Source of the DNA: Monarcha castaneiventris obscurior
Lineage: Eukaryota > Chordata > Aves > Passeriformes > Monarchidae
Reading direction: 5' to 3'
Assembly (NCBI GenBank): GCA_026261815.1
Contig: JAMPIT010000300.1
Location: forward strand, 620,001-684,000
DNA: 64,000 nucleotides
A program made the translations under genes and the position numbers. Below the pieces are notes generated by a model. It saw only the letters and a list, made by a program, of their open reading frames with translations. It searched no databases and was not told where the DNA came from. Each line of letters begins with the position of its first letter. The stretch's first letter is position 1. Shown here piece after piece: positions 33,973 to 45,740 of this stretch.

Positions 33973-36738
33973 CTTTGGTGAGTGTCTGTCAGAACAGAGC
34001 TGTCAGGTAAAGCTGTCGGTGATTCCTTGCTCTGAAGGCAGTGATTTTCCTTTGGACGTGTTCAGTGGGACCTTTAGGAAGTGACTTTGTGTGGTTTGTT
34101 CCCATTTGAGATTTTTGTATTGAGATTTTTAAGAATTTGTATTACTTAAAAAATTGGAGATAGGCAAAGCTTTTCATTCTCCCCCTTTAGTCCTTCTGCC
34201 CTTTCCCTCAGCTTGGGGTGACCCCCTTATGTGTGAAGGATGATGGCATCTGCACATCTTCATGAGGGTGTGTAAGCTGTAGTTTATCTTAGAAGGTGTG
34301 TGCTGGGGAGTGGAGAGGCAGGCTGTGTACCAGTGTGAGGAGCAGCTATCACCTCTGCTTCTCTTGGGCACGAGTCTGGGTTGCTGCATGCTCGGAACAG
34401 AAGGAAGCAGTCACCACTGGCTATGTCCCATGTCAGGCTCTCGCCCTGTGGCTGTGACTTCAGCCTCACCCCTTTTCCTCCTCCGCGCCTGACCTGGCTG
34501 CAGCCAATATCTGTCTCTCAGCAGGAGGAATCTGAGGAAATGCAGCAAACTTCAGCTCCTGGGGCTAAATTGTTGTGCTCTCTAACAGCAGACTGTGTTG
34601 AACTAATTGACAACCAGCTTTAAACGTACCCCAATCAAGCAAATGCATTGATTTATTTTTTCCTCTCTTGCTGAGTGCTAAGCAGCTTCCAGCTTGGTTT
34701 CCTCCCCAAGAAGTGGATAACTCATCTATTGTGTAGTAAAACTGATGGGCAGTGTTGACTTCTATACAATCCTTTCAGTATGCTTAGGGAGGAAGGAGTT
34801 CTTATGCTTCTATGAATGTTTGACCACTTAAAAAAAAGCAAAACAAAAAAAAGCCCAACCCAAAACCACGCACAACAACAAAAGATGATCCATTTTCTCT
34901 GGATGTCTTTGAAAGAAGCTTAGTTTAGAGACAGACTGGAGAGAAAGGCTATTGATTTTGTTTGACCTCCAAAGAGACTGCGGTCAGTATATTTTCCCTG
35001 TTGGAAGTGGTTCAGGGCTCTGAATTTCCGTGTCAGCGTTTGTATTCTGAAGAGCACTGAAGCTTTTGCTGCTTCTTCAATAAATAGCAAGCTGTGGGGA
35101 AAGGTAATGCTGGTGTAAATTTATTTCCCTCTGGATCTGCCCTTCCTTTCTTTTTCTTTCCTATGTAGCTTGGTTGTGTTGCTGATGAAGCATTTACAGT
35201 CTTTTCAGTTGAATGCTGTGAAGGTTCGTGGGTTAAGCTGAGACTACAAGCATAGTTTTGTAATCCCTCTCTTGCGTTTTCTTGTCCTTTCCCAACCTCT
35301 TGCGTGCACCAGCAAGGAGCAAGATGCCTTCCTGCATAGAGTAATAAATGTTCTAAAAACTGCCATCCTCTCTTCTACCCTGATTATTCTCAACTTTTGC
35401 AGAGGAAAACTTTCCTGATTTTTGCTTAGTCTCCTGAAGTGAAACAGATTATTCTGTCTGGGGACTCAGTTGTACCAGAAGTGCTCTGCTTGGTACAGGT
35501 CTGTGTAGTTTTGTAGATGTTCTTGTAAAATGGCTCATGAAAACGGATATGCCCTTCCTCTGGCAGCCACCTATCAAAGGATGGCTTCCAGGGGTGGCAA
35601 CAGCTGTGGGATAAGTTGATTGTCAGGGTCTAAAGGAGCTTCTTGGAGCTCCCTGTGAGATGAGCAGTGCTAATAGGAATCTCTCCATGCTGAGGTGTCA
35701 GCTGTGTTATCTCCTCATTTAACAAAACGCTTCACGTGGTGTGGTTTTGGGTTGTGTGCTTCCACCTGCTTGGCCACAAGTTCAATACAAGCAGTTTGCT
35801 GCTGTCAGCACATCAAAGGGCAGCCTGATAAAGCTGCCACAGCATAATCAATTCATGTAGAGAGCTGCTGATGGTGGGTACCAGCTGCTGAGCTCTCCTG
35901 TTGGCTTTGCCAGCATGAGCTTCATTTCTAACCCGCATGGACAGAGGCTCCTCTTGGAATCCCCCCTTAGAGGAAGGGCTGGTCTTCCTACCACTGCCAG
36001 CCTCACCTTGCTTCTGGCTGTGTTCTGGGTCAGGGTGGAGGCAGCTGCTGCGGGTGTGTGAGCCCTGCAGCATGTGTGGGCTGCTGACAACTGCATGGCA
36101 TCAGTTTCTAACTTAAGCACTGCATTTCCCAGAGTGGTAGCCCAGTGCACCCCCAAAAATCAATGAATGGCAGAGGATCTCTTCGTGCAGCCTATGTCAA
36201 GCCAGGCCGAGGCTGCAGCCCGTGTTGCATGTGTGACTCTACTGAGTCCCCAGAGCAGGACTTTTGAGGACTCCCCAGAACCTTTCTTTGCTGCCTTTAG
36301 CCCAAAGCCCCCTCTCCCCACATCTGAATACTCAATTACATTAACTTTGCAAATGGCTCAGCAATCACCTCCGGGAGTGGTGAGAAGAGAGAGCTGGAAC
36401 TGTTAAGCCTCTGCACAAACACGAAGGCAGGAGCTGATGGGCAGAGCCCGTGGGAAGGGATGGGTTTGCTCTCAGGATGCCCTGGCCCCGGGCAGGGTGT
36501 GAGGCTGCCCAGAAGTGCTTGCCCTGCAGCTGCCCATGGCTGGAGCTGCTGGAGGGGTTCCACGGGTGCTGCCACAGGCCTGTCTGGCCATGCTGGATGC
36601 TCGTTGTCTCTCCTGGGTGCTGCTGCTGCTAATTGTCCCTCAGCCACAGTCCCCAAGGCTTGTGTGGCAAGTGGTGTCCTCCTGCTCGCCCTGGACCACT
36701 GGGTAGGGCAAGGCAATGCAGAGAGGCTGCCATGGGAC

Positions 36739-36789
36739 AATTTAGTAATATTTGTTACTAAATTAATACAATACTTACAATTATTGTAT
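36739..36789 (+). repeat. Two adjacent AT-rich inverted repeats
   Basis: AATTTAGTAA (36739-36748) pairs perfectly with TTACTAAATT (36755-36764) around a 6-nt loop. ATACAATA (36766-36773) pairs with TATTGTAT (36782-36789) around an 8-nt loop. They begin an AT-rich patch of about 130 bp in otherwise GC-balanced sequence. Confidence 0.85.
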
Positions 36790-37269
36790 CAATTTATAAT
36801 TTTTTCTTATAGTAATAATATTTCCAACTCAATACAATCATTGTTATTAAATTAATATAACATTCATCAACGCACTGCTTGCTTTGGGAGTAAGTAGTCC
36901 TGAGCTTGTGGTCTGAGCACAGACTGGGCTGTTTAGGTATTGCCCACCTCAAGGTCATCATGAAGCTTTGTTAATTAATAAGCAGAAAGTTTTGCCAGGG
37001 CCCCGAGCAGCAGGTGATGGGTCAGCTGAGCCTGCTGCTGGAAGGACAGGTAATTGCAGGGAAAGCAGCAGTGCTGTGTTACCCTGTTGCAGTGGCTTCT
37101 GTAGGGTGGTCAGCAGGACACTGTGATGATGGATCGGAAATATGACAATTTCTTGTTAATGATCAACATCAAAAACCAAGAACATGTAGAAAAGCAAAGA
37201 TGTCCTTGTGTTTCAAGTGCTTGTAATCTGCTCCTCAGAGCTGGGTACCAGAATATCCCTTTGATTCTC

Positions 37270-37720
37270 AAAGGTAATTGCACCTCTTAATTAGCTGGAG
37301 AAAAAATTCCCGCAGCCTGAGATCTTGCTATATAAATTATAATTAACCCCTTGGCACTGGAAGTTGAGATTTCCTGCCCCCGAGCACAAATGCAAAACGC
37401 ATTAGCAGCACTTGACGTCAGGCACTCTGCCCAGCGCAGCCCAGGGGTCAGGCTGCTCCCCCAGCGTGCGGCTGCGCTTCCCAGGGCAGCGGGGAAGTGG
37501 CGAGGAAGCCATGGGAACCCAAGGGGAAGCTCTAAATACACCATCTGGGGGTGTTTGACCTGCTTTCTTTGCAGAGCTGCAAATGTCCCAACAGGAAGGA
37601 CAACACATTAAAAAACAAGCCCAGCCCCAGGGAAGAGCTGGGAGCGAGTTTGAGCGGCGACATGGCCGGGTGCCCCGCCGTGAGAACGGCGCTGGTGCTG
37701 CCGCCCCACACACCTCCAGC
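37270..37720 (+). promoter_or_regulatory. Possible TATA-box plus CpG-richer stretch in intron 3
   Basis: TATATAAAT at 37329-37337 fits a TATA-box consensus and is followed within 100-400 bp by CpG-richer sequence (37415-37510 and 37640-37700). ATAATTAACC beside it could equally be a homeodomain site. No exon or transcript evidence is visible, so this is a weak promoter candidate. Confidence 0.18.
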
Positions 37721-38043
37721 CCCGGCATTGTCTGGTGCCAGACACACTTGGCTGTGCCTGTTGTGTGCGGGGCTGGGCCACCCACTGCTGTCATTCACCA
37801 GCATCCTGCTTTTGTGGCTCCTTTTAATCGCGCCTGCTGGGGGATGAGCGTTAACTCCTCACACCGGAGGTGACCTGTGGTGAAGTGCCAGGTTGGGCAG
37901 CTGGCAGCACAGAGGTGACAGCAGGGCTGGGGCTGGGGGCTGCCCCGAGCCTGTCTGCACCAGTGACGCTTCCCTGCCTGCTCCCCTCATCCACGCTGTG
38001 ACCTCGGAGGAGGGCCAGGCCTGCTGGCACCTGGAAAGCCCCT

Positions 38044-38092
38044 TCATAGCATCACAGAACGGTTCGGTTTGGAAGGGGCTGTAAAGGTCAGG
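38044..38092 (-). mobile_element. CR1 LINE extreme 3' end
   Basis: The reverse complement of the CR1 terminus is visible as CATAGCATCACAGAACGGTT, then CGGTTTGGAAGGGGCTGTAA. The similarity fades after about 50 bp. Confidence 0.75.
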
Positions 38093-40492
38093 TGGTTCTC
38101 CACCGAGAGCTTGCACTGAAGCTCCTCAGTCCATGTGAGCTGGTTTCTTTGCTCCTTTGGGGTCCTGGATGGAGAAGTGGCTCCCTTTTGGCATAGGTCA
38201 GGCTGCAGCTCTGTGCTGGGCTATAAAGCCCTTGGAGAAGGTGCTGTTGGCCAAGGGCTGTCCCTTGTCCCACGGCTGTGGTGTGTCCTTGGGTCCCTCT
38301 GTGTCGGTGGCACTGGCTGGGAGTGTCCCAGCAGTGGTTGCTGAGCTCAGGTGGGGCAGCAAACATGGGGTGGCTTGGTCAGCTCGGCAGGGTTCAAAGG
38401 TGGCTTCGTCCTCCTGTGCCAAAGGTGGGGGCAGCCCAGTCCTCGGGCTTGGCACACAGATGTGGCCAGCAGGGCTGCCTGCAAATATTTCAGGTCTATG
38501 TAGGAGCAGGGGTGGGGAATTCCCTGTGCACCCCAGAGGTCGTGGAGGGAGATAGAAGGAGAGTTAGAAGGTGTCCTGGCGGGGAGGAGGGATGTGCTCG
38601 CTGGCATGGGGCAGCGACTGCTGGAGGGAGGGTTTGTGCTTTGGGTTTGTCCTCTGTGTGTCTGCAGATTCTCAGAGTGAGTTACGTGCTGGCTGTAGAG
38701 CTGATCAAAGAGTGCTCCAAGCTGAGTGAGCTCTGCCACTCCGAGTTTGGATGGGCGTGGGCTGGACACGGACAGCAGAGATGGCCCCTGCCCAGGTGGC
38801 ACCCGCCACCTCAAGGGATCTTTCGCTATGCAGGTCTTTGGGGCCACCCCCGCAGGGTGGGGAGAGGAGGGCAGGATGCTCCAGCACAGCGAGGACAGAA
38901 AGAGTGGAGAGAATTTAGGATGGAAACATGGGGCTGAGTCTGAGCTTTAAAGATGGCCTGGGTCTCTAGATAAACTGATATAAATAGCAAATAATATAAT
39001 AAAATACAGATTTTATGCTGTCAGTGCTGCTTCTTTAAACTCAGAATGCCCCCTCAAAAAAGCTATTGGAGATATTACCTCTTTTCTTTGCTGCTCTTGT
39101 TTCTAATGCTACAGATGAGGACTGGCTTAGTTCTGTACTTGATTTACTTTTTATATTAAGATTTAACATGGGATCTGCTTTTCTTAATCCAAACACTTAT
39201 GGTTTGAATGCAGAATTATATCTGAGATTTTTAAAGTACCTTTATTAAAACGTAAAACTAATTTTACAGTTCTGACAGGTCTTATTTAAATACCCAGTGC
39301 CAGATGCCTTTTGTCCCAGATGACTCCAGTAAAGAAAAAAAAAGACTTTTAAAACTTCTCATGCAATTAAAATGCAGTAAAAGGGAAGTATATAGTCTTA
39401 CATATGCTGAGGACTAGGGCTAACAGTTTAAGAGAATCCCGTGATAAATGTTTCCAAAAAAAAATATGTGAAACCAAAGGTGCTAAAGGGAGGGTTAATG
39501 TGATACCTGATTTCTGTTGGTTGCTGCATTATTTCTGTTGCTCCTGCCCTGAGAATAGTTGCAAGAACTGTGCTGCATCTGTAGGGAGAAACCTCTCCAA
39601 AGGGGCTGGTGCAGAGGACTTTCCTCCAAGGTCCTTCCCCTGAGGCACTCTCCAGGGCACAGCTGGTTCCAGGTGTGTGTCCCCAGGTGCTGTAGAAGAT
39701 CAGTCCTTGTCCACCTCTTTTAACCCTTACCCCAAAAATAGTCACACTCTCTCACACCCTCTCACCCAAGAGTGACGATTTTCCGTACTTCATTTAATGA
39801 GTTATCCTTTATTTGGCAAAGGGAGCTTCAGCAGCACAAGCATTAAGAAATCAGGTGTCTTTGAAACTGTGTTTGCGACCATTTCTAAGAGCAAACCCTG
39901 CTTAAAATCTTAAAACAGAGAGGAATTTTCCCCATGTGCCAGAGTATTTTATTCTGGTAGGTTGTGCTGCTGCCTCTGCTCATCTGGGTTCCAGAGCCAC
40001 AAGAATCCCACTGAAAACACCAGAGCATCCTGCAGCTTTATTTTCAGCATATTTTTCACTTGCTGAAAGAAGGGAAGGTTACAATGAGTCCCTTTGAGAA
40101 AATGCATAAACACACCTATATTCTGATCCATAAAATTAATTATCCTGATTTCAGCTTTTAGTGGTGCAGAATAAGAACCCTGCTTGGTAGAACTTAACAT
40201 CTTTGTGTGTCAGGCACGTCTGATAATCTTAACCAATCCTGCAGATGCTTGGCACATTTCTCCCGATTAGCCCCATTCTGGAGCACTCACAAACACAGCA
40301 GTGCAGCCTGGATGGGCTGACTTCTGGAGTGCGTGGAACCATCTTGGGGCTGGTGTGTGGGAGAGATTGATGTGTTTGGGACTCCTTGGTAAGAGGAGAT
40401 GGTGCTGCTGACATCACACCTGCTTCGTGCCTAGGGATGAGCAGCCAGCCAGCAGCTTGCCCGAGGGGGGTGGGCAGCACTGCAGGGCCCCC

Positions 40493-40533
40493 GTGCTCTG
40501 TCCTGTGCTCTGTCCTGTGCTGTGTCCTGTGCT
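40493..40533 (+). repeat. 12-bp tandem repeat, about 3.4 units
   Basis: The unit GTGCTCTGTCCT occurs twice exactly, once with a C to G change (GTGCTGTGTCCT), then as a partial GTGCT. Confidence 0.93.
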
Positions 40534-41123
40534 CCCGGGCACACACGGAGCAGCTCTGCAGGGACAGGAGAGCACACGGGCTTCCCGGGTTCCTCGTCCG
40601 CTCCTCGTTGTTATTTTGGTGTACATCAGTGTTTTCATTGGGTCCAGCTGAGACTGGGAACAAGAGAGTCAAAATAACTTCATCAGGGTTTGCTCTTGCA
40701 GTAATTCTAACCCTCTGCGGGGAAGGGGAGGGTTCACACTCTCTCCAGACCCGAGAGACTCCGGCACTCTGGATGTGTCTTGGCGAGGAGCTCAGGGCCA
40801 GGTTCTGAGGTCGTTGTCTGTTGGGCTCGACTGTGTCAGTAGGAGTTTATTCAAATGAGAGTGATCAAAGACATCAGGGTTTGGCCCTTTATTTTTCATT
40901 TTAGCTGCTTTTTCAAGCATAACAGATCTTCTGAACTTTTTTGAAGCTCATCCTTCAGTAATTCCAGACTCAGAGCCTGGCAGCTTGTCAAGCAGTTCTC
41001 CTGCCTCTGTAGAAATACTGTCCACTGGAGCTGTGTTTGGAGGCAGCAAGACACCCTGGTGAGATAGAGGAATTTTTGTGCTAACATTCTGAGCGTTTCT
41101 CTTTCCAGGCTTATTTCTGAGTC

Positions 41124-41871
41124 ATGGCAAGTTTGCAGGTGGCAAAGTTCAGGGCAGGATTTGTTCACAGCTGTCCCCGCCCAGGCGTTTTTACAGCACA
41201 CAACCTACCCACCTCCCCTGTTACTGAATCTTGTCTAGATAAACTTACTCACCATCGTCGATGCAACTGCCAAAATGTTTTCAGTGTCTCTTATGGTGAA
41301 TTATGTATAAAGCATCTGCAAGAGGTCAAGTCTGATTTCCCACTGCTTAATCCTGTTTTCTTAGATGTACAAAAGTGTGTAAAAGGCTCCATGTTAGAAT
41401 GACAGTATTTTACATTCATTTTTCACATGGCTAAGGGATGACCAACCGCTGGGTAGTGCAGGCTTGGGCCGGTAATATGGTGCTTATAGCTCAGATGGGG
41501 GTTTTTTTGTGTGTGTTTGTTTGTTTGTTTTGTTTTTCACAGAATTACAGATTCAGGGATTTACTAAAGTTTTACTTAAGTTGGACAAAAATCTCTTAGA
41601 CCTACCTTGTTATTTATTCTGGTTTGATTCTGGTCTTATGTCTGCTCAGCTGTCAAACAATTTTCATATGTGTGGGCTAATAAAAGACCTCAAATTAGCA
41701 CCTTTTCATTTAAGCTTCTCCCAAGATGTGGTGAATAGAGTGAGGTTGCAGGGACTATATTTGGAAGCTTTGTCATCCTATGGGAGCCTGGGCTCCTATA
41801 GCGAGTTCGGGGAAGAGGACTTGTGTGTTTTAGAACCTCCTTTTTACCCTGATAGTGCCATTCTGGCATAA
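41124..41871 (+). other. Unclassified open frames in intron 3
   Basis: Two open frames on + lie in non-repetitive sequence: 92 codons at 41124-41402 and 120 codons ending at 41871. The second is entered through a long T/TG-rich tract ending in CACAG at 41538-41542, like a splice acceptor. Most of it has moderate composition and no low complexity (for example DLPCYLFWFDSGLMSAQLSN). I recognise no family in either. No donor fits convincingly and a CR1 follows at 42028. Chance, a dead retroelement piece or a lineage-specific exon are all possible. Confidence 0.15.
41501..41540 (+). repeat. T-rich (TG)n/(TTTG)n low-complexity tract
   Basis: A run of TTTTTTTGTGTGTG followed by several GTTT units, ending in TTTTTCAC and an AG. 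It resembles a long splice-acceptor pyrimidine tract by composition and precedes the open frame ending at 41871. Confidence 0.85.
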
Positions 41872-42027
41872 ACAGCACATCTCTACAGGGTGGGGCAGCA
41901 GAATCTGCCTGAGGTGCCTGGGGAACACCAGCAGCTCAGCACTGTCCCCTGGGCGTGTTTTGTTAGCCACTGCTGAACTGGTAGGGAAACTTTTTGGGTG
42001 GGCACCCCTACAGGTAAGGGTTCTGTA

Positions 42028-42160
42028 ATGGTCCAGGCCAGACTGGACAGGGCTTAGAGCAACCTGGTCTAGTGGAAACTGTCCCTGCCCAGGGGGTTGG
42101 GACTGGCTGAGTTTGAAAATCTGTTCCAACACAACCAGTTTGTGATTGCATGTTTCTGTG
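42028..42160 (+). mobile_element. CR1 LINE 3' fragment
   Basis: This is a + orientation CR1 end: GGTCCAGGCCAGACTGGACA, AGAGCAACCTGGTCTAGTGG, CTGTCCCTGCCCAGGGGGTT, and a diverged terminal TGTTCCAACACAACC with GTTTCTGTG. A 20-bp tandem repeat begins 17 bp beyond its end. Confidence 0.85.
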
Positions 42161-42177
42161 AATGGGCTGTCAGGCTT

Positions 42178-42236
42178 AAATAGTGGAGACTGATATTAAA
42201 TAGTGGAGACTGATATTAGATAGTGTGAGAGTGATA
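42178..42236 (+). repeat. 20-bp tandem repeat, about three units
   Basis: AAATAGTGGAGACTGATATT occurs twice in tandem, followed by a diverged third unit (AGATAGTGTGAGAGTGATAC). It starts 17 bp after a CR1 3' end. Confidence 0.92.
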
Positions 42237-45200
42237 CTTTATGACCTGACCATGGCGGGCTGTGCACCCTGTGGGGTTAACTGCAGCACAGCGTGTCCTG
42301 CCTGCACAGCTGGCCTGGGCTGGGCACTCAGGCTGGTGTGCTTGGCACCAACATGGAGATTTCTGCATGTCTTGGCCTTGTGTGCTGTAGACAAGCCCAG
42401 GGAGTGCCAAGGGACAGCTCAGTGTGCTGGCCGTGGGACAGGAACCTCCCTGATGTGAGGCGCTGGTTCGTGAGTGGGGAGCGCCCGAAAGCATCGCCCG
42501 GAGCCTGAAGCTCCTATCAGCTGCTACAGAGGTGGAACCCCGAGGGAGGGTGCCCGGAAGGGGAACGTGGGCTCTGTGCTGGGGTCCTGCTCCTTTGCCC
42601 ATCCCGCGGAGCCGGGGGTGGGGAGCAGTGGGCAGCACACTGTCCGCAGAGCGTGTCCGGGACTGTGCTTCCACCCTGCAGCCGCTGGCAGACGCGGGAC
42701 CCTGAAGCCTTGGAGGGGTCTTTATCAGCACTCGAGGGACTTCCGATGTGTGTGAAGTCCTTTGTGTGGAAGTATTTACAGGATCGGGTTGCTGTAGTGT
42801 AAGTGCCTTTGAGGTCTGTGCTGCGTTATAGATTTTCTTCTGATGTCTCCCATGCAAATATTTAACCTGTCTGGTTCCTGAGAGCTACCGAGGCTGTTCT
42901 GTGGGTGGCAGGTTGTGTCTGCAGCCTGTCCTTTGTTCACGCAGAGCCCTCGGTCCTGCCTCCCTTCCCATCCCGTGATGGAGCAGGAAAACATGCCCAG
43001 GGACTTGGCACTCGCTGTGTGTGCTGATGCTCTGGGGGGCTCACACTCCCCAAAAAGCCTTTGTCCCCAGGTGCACCAGTTAGGGTGCTGGCCGAGTGAA
43101 AGGTACAGTGTTCAAAGAAATCCTCATTTAGAGTGACAGCACCTTCAAACACCTGGGTCAGGACTGGGAGCTGCTCCCTGGCTCGTGCTAAGCGGTGGCT
43201 TAAAACAGAAAATATCTGGAGCCTGGGCCTTGGAGCTGCTCCTACCCCACGAATATCCCTTTCAGTGATCTGACAGATGCTCAGGACAGTGCTCAGGACA
43301 GACAGGATGAGCTCAGTGCAGTGGTATGTGGGTCAGCGCTCTGCCCTCCCAGCACCAGCCTCACTGATTGGGGTGTTTACTCCTAATTTGCACCTGAATA
43401 TTTGAGAAGAGAGTTGGGTTCTGTGGGTTGTAACTATTCAATACCACACAGTTTGCAGGACTATGCAAGTGTGCAGACAAAACTTAGGGATGCAGCCTAG
43501 ATTCCCTCACAGCCTGCAGGCTTCATTAGACCCTCCAGACTTTACCTAATTTTGGTGTTATTCCCTCATCATTACTTCATGACTGCGGAGACAGGGTCAT
43601 TCTCTCCTATGTTGTGGCCATGGAAGGGATTCACGTGGTTTTGGTACGGGTAGGCAGTGTTTGAACAGGTTTCAACTATTCTAAGCACCATTGCCCGTGC
43701 TGGGAGTCTCAGGAGAAGATTCAGTCTCAGCAGAGAGTGGATTTTACTCTCCCATCAGATGTGATACATGCCCTGTGAACGATGGGAATGTCCTGGTTCA
43801 CAGCACCAGGGTAACAAACTGGGAGAGCTGCTCTGTCCCAGGTGCTGTGCTCCCAGCTCATGTGTCAGTGCATCCTTCTCATTCACTGGAAATGCTTTCA
43901 AGCCTGAGAATGGTTTCCCTGACTGTTTCAGGTAAAGAAGTGCAACAAAAGCAACAAAATCTTGGTCCCCTCTGAAATCCTTTTCCCGAGGAAATCTGAT
44001 GTAGCTGGCCAGCTGCAAGGTGCCTGTGGACAATGTAAGCAGCTGTGTTCCTTCTCCCCGTGGCTCTTTTTGCAGGGGGTTCACCTGCAAAAAACCCAAA
44101 CCAGTGGAAAGACCTGAAGTATCCAGTCCTTCTGCACCCTTCTTGTGTTTTCCCCTTTATCTCTTTATCTGGAACTGAGGATTTTGTGATGGGTACTTGT
44201 AAACCTTACACTTCTCAGGTGCCCTCTCTCTTCTTTCTTTCCCTGTGCATTTATGGCTCCTGTCCTCCCACTCCCAGGAAATATCTGAAAGATAATTTGG
44301 CATATTTTCTGCCACCTTCACATATCTCCGTGACTTCATGTTTTCTTAGCTGGTAGATAGCTTTTCAACATATATATATGTAATCCTTTTCACCTAGACT
44401 TGTGAGGAATTCCAGTCTCTTCCAGTGGGAGTTTTCAGGAAGGTTTAGGTTAAATGGGCCAGTAAGGCAAAACATGTAGCAGGAGATCTCACCCTCTAAA
44501 GACATCTTTTCTCTTTCGCTCTTTTTTCAATTCTCCTGGAAAATATATCAGAATATCTAGCTGTCAAAGAATTTAAACAATAACACCTGATCTGAAGATT
44601 GGAGTGCAGGGCCTTTGAAAATAAAGATTGTAATCTCTGTGTGGTGTATGCAGGGACAGATGGAGCTGGAGCTCAGGTGTGCTGAGCAGCACAGAGCTGT
44701 GGGGATGCTGCTCTGGCATGATGGGGCTCCTCTTACCTGAGCTCTCCTGGACATTCTCTTGGACTTTCCCTGGCACTTCCATTGTGCCATGGCATATTTA
44801 TCTCGGGACAGGACACATTCCAAGTCCAGTTTGAATTAATGTAAAATGTGTTGGTGGTGGCTGAGCTTTTCTCCTGCTGTGAGTGAGTGCGGTGGGAGAC
44901 ACAAGCAGCCCCTCGTACTGGGTCAGCCCCCGCCCCCCAGGAACTCTTGTTGCAACCTTCAGGGCTGGGATTCATCCCAGAGGATTTTAGATGTGTTGTT
45001 TCAGGTGCCTGTCCCTGATCTGGAGAGAATTTAGGAAGATGCCTGTTGCACAAAGAAGCCTCAGCTGTCGGGGTGCTGCAGACTGGAGGCCAGCTGGGTG
45101 ATAACCCACCCTAAAGCCATCCTGATCTCTCTTGTAGAAGAGGGGGTCAGGGATCCCTAGAAATAAGATGTTTTCAATGCCTTAAGACTCAGATTTTCCA

Positions 45201-45499
45201 GAGGTGGGAGCCTCTGTGAGGCCTTGGCCTGTCCTAGGGCAGCTCAGGTCACAGCAGGGATCAGACACCCTCAGCTGAGCCACCTTCCCTGTGCTCCCAC
45301 TCCTCGGCACTGGGTGCAGGATGGTCCCTGGGGGTTTTGGGCTGTCCCTCAGGCTCTGGGATGGAGGCTGCCATGTTCACCAGCATGAAGGTCTCACTGG
45401 CTGCCTGCTTATCCTCTGCTGCTCGGGCTGTGCTGTGGCACTCGCCTGGGAGGGATCTCAGCGCCGCCGTAACCTTTGCAGCCTGCAGGAAAGGTGACT

Positions 45500-45740
45500 T
45501 CCATTTAGTTCTAAATTATGATATTATTTTATTAGATCTTTAAACTTTATTTAATTTTTTTATTTAAAAAGGGGGAGGAAGGTATCATATTTTAATTAGT
45601 AGCGGTGCCAAAGGAGTCCTAGATTAATTATTTGAAATCACTCCATCCAGATGGTTTTAATTTTCACAGCAGGGAACCGGCATCTTTTTAAGGTGATATT
45701 TTTCAAATTAAAATCAGCTTGGATATTACTCATACTGGCT
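45500..45740. promoter_or_regulatory. Candidate AT-rich regulatory block in intron 3
   Basis: Repeat-free and strongly AT-rich. It contains TATCATATTTTAATTAGTAG, CTAGATTAATTATTTGAAAT and GATGGTTTTAATTTTCACAG, which together supply several TAATTA-type homeodomain cores. It lies about 2.6 kb upstream of exon 4, between GC-rich neighbours. Confidence 0.28.

Noticed and set aside
38278..38937. 219-codon frame with an acceptor-like CTGCAG at about 38667
   Set aside because: GC-rich sequence with no recognisable family and no matching donor. It lies in intron 3 between in-phase FGF18 exons.
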